Shown: positions 15,609 through 19,995 of the stretch, piece after piece
Layout of the letters: the number at the start of each line of letters is the position of its first letter
Numbering within the stretch: the first letter of the stretch is position 1
Source: Pseudolabrys sp.
GTDB taxonomy: Bacteria; Pseudomonadota; Alphaproteobacteria; Rhizobiales; Xanthobacteraceae
Assembly (NCBI GenBank): GCA_029945495.1
Contig: JAQSCR010000406.1
Span: 1-19,995 of the forward strand
Length of the DNA stretch: 19,995 bases
Direction: 5' to 3'
Program-made: the position numbers and the translations under genes
The notes under the pieces: generated by a model
Databases searched by the model: none
Told to the model about the DNA's origin: nothing
The model's input: only the letters and a program-made list of their open reading frames with translations

Positions 15609-16760
15609 ATGGATCGGTTTATTCGCATGGGCGTCGAAGAAAATTTCACTGACCTCATTGGCGGCATCTACGACGCGACGCTCGACGCGACATTGTGGAG
15701 CCCTGTTTTGGCGCGCGCGGCCGAGTTTGTCGGCGGCTCGGCGGCCGCGTTGTTTTCCAAGGATCCCGCCGGCGATAGCGGCGATGTCTACTATCAGGTC
15801 GGAATCGATTCGTATTATCAGAAACTCTATTTCGATAAATATGTCAGCCTTGATCCAACCACGACCGGGCACTTCTTCGCCGAGGTCGAGCAGCCGGTTG
15901 CGATCGCGGATTTCATGCCTTACGACCGCTTTCTCGAGACCCGCTTTTATCGTGAGTGGGTGCAGCCGCAGGGCTTGGTCGACTTCGTCAGCGCGGCGCT
16001 CGAAAAATCGATGACAAGCGTTGCGATGTTTGGCGTGTTTCGCCACGAGCGCGATGGCATCGTTGACGATGAAGCGCGCCGCCGCATGCGCCTCATCTTG
16101 CCGCATATTCGCCGCGCGGTTCTCATCGGCCGGCTGTTCAAGCTCGAGCAGGCCGAGGCAGCGTCGTTCGCCGACATTCTCGATGGCCTCAGCGCCGGTA
16201 TGTTTCTGGTCGATGGCCGCGGCGCCATCGTGCACGCCAATCGCGCGGCCCGTGCCTTTCTTGACGATAGCGATTTCCTCAGTTCGATCGGTGGCCGGCT
16301 GACCGCGCGCGACCCGCACGTCGACCGTGCTTTGCGTGACGTCTTTGCTGCGGCCGATCTCGGCGACGTCGAGATCGGCGTCAAAGGCATCGCGGTGCCG
16401 CTGAGTGCGCGCACGGGCCTGGGCTATGTCGCCCATGTTCTGCCGCTGACGTCGGGCGACCGCCGGCGCGCTGGCATTGCCTATGCCGCGGCTGCCGCTG
16501 TGTTCGTTCGCAAGGCGGCGCTGGAAACGCCGTCGCCGCCTGAAGTCATCGCCAAGGCGTATAACCTAACGCCCTCGGAATTGCGCGTGCTGCACGCGAT
16601 TGTCGAAATTGGCGGCGTGCCTGAAGTGGCCGCGGCGCTCGGCATCGCCGCCACGACAGTCAAAACCCATCTCGCCCGTTTGTTTGAAAAAACCGGTGCC
16701 AAACGGCAGGCCGACTTGGTCAAACTCGTGGCCGGGTTCTCCGGTCTGCTGGTTGGCTGA
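15609..16760 (+). CDS. LuxR-family transcriptional regulator
   Basis: 383 residues from ATG 15,609. The frame is open back to ATG 15,432, but that leader (rich in Arg, Cys and Gly) is unlike related proteins, which begin near DRF...GGIYDATLD..LW; ATG 15,627 is another option. Residues 10-315 form a sensor part without catalytic motifs, containing a PAS-like stretch (about 195-290; ILDGLSAGMFLVDGRGAIVHANRAA). Residues 320-376 are a clear LuxR/GerE helix-turn-helix (LTPSELRVLHAIVEIGG...VAAALGIAATTVKTHLARLFEKTGAKRQADLV). There is no receiver domain, so it is not a typical phosphorylated regulator. The signal and targets are unknown. It is the first gene of the ~2.4 kb block between the two HU terminators. 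Confidence 0.88.
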   Translation: MDRFIRMGVEENFTDLIGGIYDATLDATLWSPVLARAAEFVGGSAAALFSKDPAGDSGDVYYQVGIDSYYQKLYFDKYVSLDPTTTGHFFAEVEQPVAIADFMPYDRFLETRFYREWVQPQGLVDFVSAALEKSMTSVAMFGVFRHERDGIVDDEARRRMRLILPHIRRAVLIGRLFKLEQAEAASFADILDGLSAGMFLVDGRGAIVHANRAARAFLDDSDFLSSIGGRLTARDPHVDRALRDVFAAADLGDVEIGVKGIAVPLSARTGLGYVAHVLPLTSGDRRRAGIAYAAAAAVFVRKAALETPSPPEVIAKAYNLTPSELRVLHAIVEIGGVPEVAAALGIAATTVKTHLARLFEKTGAKRQADLVKLVAGFSGLLVG

Positions 16761-16965
16761 TCGTCGGCGCGGCGCCGGCCTTCGCGGTCACGCGGAGTTG
16801 ATGTCGCCGCCGAACAAATCCGCAAATTAGCCGCCGGCATCATCCGAACGAAGGACGCGCTGTCTTCTCATCGCCGCCAATGTCCGGCCGATTTTCACGC
16901 AGGTGAAAAGTGAAAAATCCATTTTGCCGGCCGCTTCGGCCTGTGAGCAAAGAGGAGAACAGCCG

Positions 16966-17274
16966 ATGACCGCATTAAGGGCCTCCGTGCCGGAACGATT
17001 TCGCCCGCGCCATCCGGCCGCCGCCGATGCGAGCAGCGCCACGTCCCTCCATTTCGGCGCACAATCGAATCGTCGGCCGATGCCGTTCGGCGCTTATGCC
17101 GGCGCCGTTGCCGCAGTCTTGAAAAAATTCGTCGTCGCATTTCATGCCGCGCGCATGCGGCAGGCGATGCGTGAGATCGACCGCTATCGAAATCTGATCG
17201 CGGACGACGAAACCATAGCAAATTTCGCCACACGGTGTCGCGGCCGTGCGCCGCGGCCCGCCGGTCGGCCCTAA
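16966..17274 (+). CDS. Small hypothetical protein, DUF1127-like C-terminus
   Basis: 102 residues from ATG 16,966, chosen because GAGGAG lies eight bases upstream; an in-frame ATG at 16,903 has no ribosome site. The C-terminal part (VLKKFVVAFHAARMRQAMREIDRYRNLIADDETIA) is a basic amphipathic helix pattern similar to small DUF1127-type proteins of rhizobia, which are often involved in stress or RNA-related control. The resemblance is weak. The N-terminal 40 residues look disordered. The GFA gene follows 68 bases later in the same direction. Confidence 0.6.
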   Translation: MTALRASVPERFRPRHPAAADASSATSLHFGAQSNRRPMPFGAYAGAVAAVLKKFVVAFHAARMRQAMREIDRYRNLIADDETIANFATRCRGRAPRPAGRP

Positions 17275-17342
17275 TCACAACCTTGAAGCATCTTGGCCTC
17301 TGCCGCCGGGATCGCGAACGAGATCACAGAGAGGAAATAATC

Positions 17343-17765
17343 ATGTCTCACTTTGGAAAATGCTTTTGCGGCGCCGTCGCAATGGAAGTCACCGGCGCGC
17401 CGGAAGCGATGGGCTATTGTCATTGCCGCTCGTGCCGTTCCTGGTCCGGCGGTCCGGTCAATGCGTTCAGCCTCTGGAAGCCGGACGCGGTGCGGATCAC
17501 GGCCGGGGCCGAACATGTCGCGACGTTCCAGAAGACCGAATTCAGCCAGCGGCAATATTGCGCGAAATGCGGCGGCCATCTGATGACCAATCATCCGCCG
17601 CTCGGGCTCGTCGATGTGTTCACGGCGACGATCCCGACGCTCGATTTTGTCCCTGGGGTTCACGTCAATTACGCCGAAACCGTGCTGCCGATGCGCGACG
17701 GTTTGCCGAAGCTGAAAGACTTTCCGGCCGCCTTCGGCGGTTCTGGCGTGGAGGTTGCTGAATAG
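17343..17765 (+). CDS. GFA-family zinc protein (glutathione-dependent formaldehyde-activating enzyme-like)
   Basis: 140 residues, with GAGAGGAAA placed a few bases before ATG 17,343. It has the complete zinc-binding pattern of the GFA fold: CFCGAV (C7, C9), CHCRSC (C26, C28, C31) and CAKCGGH (C73, C76). Family members include Gfa, which speeds S-hydroxymethylglutathione formation from formaldehyde and glutathione, but most homologues, and probably this one, have no proven substrate. Its stop codon is only 11 bases from the duplicated HU 3' fragment. Confidence 0.92.
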   Translation: MSHFGKCFCGAVAMEVTGAPEAMGYCHCRSCRSWSGGPVNAFSLWKPDAVRITAGAEHVATFQKTEFSQRQYCAKCGGHLMTNHPPLGLVDVFTATIPTLDFVPGVHVNYAETVLPMRDGLPKLKDFPAAFGGSGVEVAE

Positions 17766-17776
17766 AAGTGGCAGCC

Positions 17777-17827
17777 CGAAGAAGGTTGCGCTTCCGCGCC
17801 GCCAAGAATCTGAAGGAAGCGATCTAA
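17777..17827 (+). pseudogene. Duplicated, frameshifted 3' end of the HU gene
   Basis: CGAAGAAGGTTGCG..., CTTCCGCGCCGCCAAG and ATCTGAAGGAAGCGATCTAA match the HU gene end at 15,277-15,326. There is one inserted base in the GCGCTTCC stretch and a G-to-A change (AAGAATCTG for AAGGATCTG). The copy lacks the rest of HU. The HU stop and the following terminator are duplicated with it. Confidence 0.85.
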
Positions 17828-17849
17828 GCGCTTTCGCCGCGTCGGTTCC

Positions 17850-17880
17850 AAAACCCCGCCGGGAAACCGGCGGGTTTTTT
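17850..17880 (+). terminator. Duplicated HU-type terminator
   Basis: Same stem and GAAA loop as at 15,350-15,380, but one G is missing in the 3' arm (CCGGCGGG then six T). It remains a good terminator and probably serves the GFA gene now. Confidence 0.85.
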
Positions 17881-17924
17881 GCTTTGACGCTTCAAGCTCG
17901 CGTCAGTTCGCCTGCCGCCGGACG

Positions 17925-18833
17925 CTACGGCCGCGCGGCCGTTGCCTTGATGAAATCGATGAAAGCCCGCAGCGGCGCCGGCACCAGCCGCCGTCCCGGG
18001 TAATACAGGAACGGCCCCGAGAACTGCTGCCACCACGGCTCGAGCACGGGCTCGAGCGCGCCGCTGTTGAAGTGCGGGCGCAGCCAATCCTCGAACAAAG
18101 CGACGATGCCGGTGCCGGCGATCGCCGCGTCGACCAGAAGGTCGGTTGCGCCGCCGATGCTGACGATCAACGGCCCGGTCGGCTCGACCTGGACGACTTC
18201 GCCGTCGCGCTCGAACTTCCAGGTCGGTGTCGCCCCGCTCGGGAAGCGGCCGCGCAGATAGCGATGGTTGAGCAGATCGCGCGGATGCTCCGGCCGGCCG
18301 TACTTATCGAGATAGGCCGGCGAAGCACCGACGGCGGCGCGCTGCAGCCGCGGCCCGATCGGCACCGCGATCATGTCCTGTTCCAGCCGCTCGTCGTAGC
18401 GGATGCCGGCGTCGCAACCGGCGGCGACCACATCGACGAAACTCTCCTCGGCGATCACCTCGAGACGAATGTCCGGATAGGCGGCCAGGAACGGCGGCAC
18501 GATCGCCGGCAGCACCAGCCGCGCGGCGCTGACCGGCGCGTTGAGCTTGAGCGTGCCCGCCGGCCGGTCGTGCGTGTGGCTGACGACATCGAGCGCGGCC
18601 TCGACTTCGCTCAGCGCCGGGGTGAGCCGTTCCAGCAGGCGTTGGCCCGCTTCGGTCGGCACGACGCTGCGCGTCGTCCGGTTCAGCAGCCGGACGCCGA
18701 GCTGCGTCTCCAGGCGGCGGACCGCTTCGCTCAGGCTTGACGCGCTGACGCCGCCGGTGCGCGCGGCGTCGCGAAAACCGCCGGCGCGCGCCACTGCCAC
18801 GAAGCCGTTCAGGTCGCCCAAATCGACTTTCAC
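17925..18833 (-). CDS. LysR-family transcriptional regulator
   Basis: 302 residues from a GTG at 18,833, with GAGAG seven bases upstream. The frame is open to 18,905 but the extra residues are not LysR-like. Residues 1-62 are the winged helix-turn-helix (DLNGFVAVARAGGFRDAARTGGVSASSLSEAVRRLETQLGVRLLNRTTR). Residues 90-295 are the periplasmic-binding-like effector domain (GTLKLNAPVSAARLVLPAIVPPFLAAYPDIRLEV). It is divergent from the aldo/keto reductase with 109 bases between, the usual arrangement for a LysR regulator and its target gene. The effector is unknown. Confidence 0.93.
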   Translation of the reverse strand: MKVDLGDLNGFVAVARAGGFRDAARTGGVSASSLSEAVRRLETQLGVRLLNRTTRSVVPTEAGQRLLERLTPALSEVEAALDVVSHTHDRPAGTLKLNAPVSAARLVLPAIVPPFLAAYPDIRLEVIAEESFVDVVAAGCDAGIRYDERLEQDMIAVPIGPRLQRAAVGASPAYLDKYGRPEHPRDLLNHRYLRGRFPSGATPTWKFERDGEVVQVEPTGPLIVSIGGATDLLVDAAIAGTGIVALFEDWLRPHFNSGALEPVLEPWWQQFSGPFLYYPGRRLVPAPLRAFIDFIKATAARP

Positions 18834-18872
18834 CGTTCGACTCTCATTGTTCGAAAATCCATACAGCCTGCA

Positions 18873-18891
18873 CGGATTATCACCGATTATC
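18873..18891. promoter_or_regulatory. Direct repeat in the LysR/reductase intergenic region
   Basis: CGGATTATC (18,873-18,881) and CCGATTATC (18,883-18,891) are near-identical with a 10-base period, one helical turn. This is a plausible binding region for the LysR regulator between the divergent genes, though not a perfect T-N11-A palindrome. Confidence 0.4.
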
Positions 18892-18942
18892 GCGCAGCTA
18901 CGCAACGTCTATTTGAGGATCGACAGCAAAAGGAGATCCATC

Positions 18943-19827
18943 ATGTCCAATATCGACCGTTCCGGCAGCTTTACCCTCGGCGACCGCGGCGTGCGGCGCC
19001 TCGGCTATGGCGCCATGCAGCTTGCCGGCCCCGGCGTCTTCGGCCCGCCCAAGGACCGCGTCGCGGCGGTCGCCGTGCTGCGCGAAGCGGTGGCGCGCGG
19101 CGTCAACCACATCGACACCAGCGATTTCTACGGCCCGCACGTTACCAACCAGATCATCCGCGAGGCGCTGCACCCCTATCCGAAGGATCTTGTCATCGTC
19201 ACCAAGATCAGCGCCAAGCGCGGCGCGGATGGATCGTGGCTCCCCGCCTTTTCCCGCGAAGAACTGACGCAGGCCGTGCACGACAATCTGCGCAATCTCG
19301 GTCTCGACGTTCTCGACGTCGTCAACCTGCGCGCCATGTTCGACGTGCACGGTCCTGCGGAAGGCTCGCTCGAAGCGCCGCTGACCGTGCTCGCCGATTT
19401 GCAACGGCAGGGTCTCGTGCGCCACATCGGCCTGAGCAACGTCACGCCCAAACAGATCGCCGACGGACGCAAGATCGCGGAGGTCGTCTGCGTGCAGAAC
19501 ATGTACAACGTGGCACAGCGCAGCGACGACAAACTGATCGACGATCTGGCGCGCGATCGCATCGCCTATGTGCCGTTCTTCCCGCTCGGCGGCTTCACGC
19601 CGTTGCAATCTTCGGCGTTGAACGATGTGGCGATAAAGCTCGGCGCCACGCCGATGCAGGTGGCGCTGGCCTGGCTGTTGCGGCGCTCGCCCAACATCCT
19701 GCTGATCCCGGGCACCTCGTCGCTTGGCCACCTGCGGGAGAACCTCGACGCGGCGGCGCTGGCGCTGCCGGACGATGCGGTCGCGGCGCTGGAAGAGGTC
19801 GCCGCTGCGCGTTCGATTCTCTCTTGA
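18943..19827 (+). CDS. pdxI: Aldo/keto reductase, PdxI/YdbC-like (pyridoxal reductase family)
   Basis: 294 residues from ATG 18,943, with AAGGAG seven bases upstream. The sequence strongly recalls E. coli YdbC, later named PdxI (NADPH pyridoxal reductase): RLGYGAMQLAGPGVFGPP near the start, NHIDTSDFYGPHVTNQIIREAL, LDVLDVVNLR, HIGLSNVTP, AYVPFFPLGGFTPLQSS and MQVALAWLLRRSPNILLIPGTSS. The catalytic Asp58, Tyr63 and Lys88 are present. The usual catalytic His position is occupied by NLR (128-130), which I recall also from YdbC. It should reduce pyridoxal to pyridoxine in vitamin B6 salvage, but relatives act on other aldehydes, so the substrate is inferred. It is divergent from the LysR gene, which probably controls it. 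Confidence 0.9.
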   Translation: MSNIDRSGSFTLGDRGVRRLGYGAMQLAGPGVFGPPKDRVAAVAVLREAVARGVNHIDTSDFYGPHVTNQIIREALHPYPKDLVIVTKISAKRGADGSWLPAFSREELTQAVHDNLRNLGLDVLDVVNLRAMFDVHGPAEGSLEAPLTVLADLQRQGLVRHIGLSNVTPKQIADGRKIAEVVCVQNMYNVAQRSDDKLIDDLARDRIAYVPFFPLGGFTPLQSSALNDVAIKLGATPMQVALAWLLRRSPNILLIPGTSSLGHLRENLDAAALALPDDAVAALEEVAAARSILS

Positions 19828-19883
19828 CATTAATTCCTATTGAATATATACCCACTTCTGTCCTGCTTATCGAGGGCGCTGTC

Positions 19884-19995
19884 ATGAGGCGTCAGGATGG
19901 TGGAGCAGGGCGCGGCGCCCGCGGGCGAGGTTCGCAGCCTCGCACTCGGGAGGCCTCGGGTAGCCGTCCGGGCCCACTACGGGGCTCTGCCTTTG
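19884..19995 (+). CDS. Possible start of a further gene, cut by window edge
   Basis: ATG 19,884 has GAGGG seven bases upstream and stays open to the window end (37 codons, Arg/Gly-rich). ATG 19,897 in another frame is also open to the end (MVEQGAAPAGEVRSLALGRP...). The GC-rich sequence begins abruptly after an AT-rich stretch (19,828-19,860). I cannot decide the frame or family; it may also be the edge of a mobile element. Confidence 0.25.
   Translation, partial: MRRQDGGAGRGARGRGSQPRTREASGSRPGPLRGSAF

Noticed and set aside
15393..16436. A 347-codon open frame on the minus strand, antisense to the LuxR gene
   Set aside because: It is the shadow of GC-rich codons in the LuxR gene; the plus frame has a recognisable helix-turn-helix, while the minus frame has no recognisable domain.
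18541..18942. N-terminal extension of the aldo/keto reductase by 134 codons
   Set aside because: The extension overlaps the LysR gene antisense; ATG 18,943 has a strong ribosome site and matches the family N-terminus.
1..19995. CRISPR array, phage structural genes, transposase or integrase
   Set aside because: No regularly spaced short repeats and no recognisable transposase, integrase or phage protein were seen on either strand.

Overview
The window looks like the chromosome of an alphaproteobacterium of the order Hyphomicrobiales/Rhizobiales (Bradyrhizobium or Xanthobacteraceae-like). This is inferred from the GC-rich codon use, the Crp/Fnr, LuxR, GFA and HBM-chemoreceptor protein types, and an Ala/Lys-rich HU. 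No species can be named from sequence alone.

Bases 1-14,730 are a mosaic accessory region built around fragments of a tRNA-Arg(CCG) gene. A promoter plus the 5' part of this tRNA (minus strand) occurs at 1-79 (cut by the window edge) and again at 14,690-14,781. The two copies share a 79-base direct repeat that I align with one mismatch. A decayed third copy lies at 5,338-5,408. An orphan 3' half of the tRNA lies on the plus strand at 119-157. A repeat of about 212 bases occurs at 876-1,088 and 4,641-4,852, and its last ~120 bases recur at 14,583-14,700. All three copies contain the tRNA anticodon-loop core TGCCCTCCGAAG, which I read as scars of repeated site-specific integration into the tRNA anticodon loop. 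The first repeat cuts an hsdM gene exactly inside methyltransferase motif I. No integrase or transposase is visible.

Cargo between the repeats is dominated by signalling genes. There is a two-TM PAS-PAS-GGDEF-EAL c-di-GMP enzyme (1,382-4,528) with lower GC than its surroundings. Further on come a membrane/TPR protein (5,552-7,258), a small minus-strand protein, an HBM-type chemoreceptor (8,037-10,109) with its own terminator, an HD-GYP phosphodiesterase followed closely by a Crp/Fnr regulator (10,448-12,415, probably one operon), and a second, clearly paralogous membrane/TPR protein (12,743-14,563). The two paralogues bracket the chemoreceptor/HD-GYP/Crp block in the same orientation. The proteins could plausibly link an external signal to c-di-GMP level and motility, but this is inference.

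From 14,782 onward the DNA looks more like ordinary chromosome: an HU gene with a strong terminator, a LuxR-family regulator, a small protein, a GFA-family zinc protein, then a duplicated, frameshifted copy of the HU 3' end with the same terminator. This pattern suggests a ~2.4 kb segment was inserted behind HU. A LysR regulator (minus) is divergent from a PdxI/YdbC-like aldo/keto reductase (plus). The last ~110 bases may start another gene.
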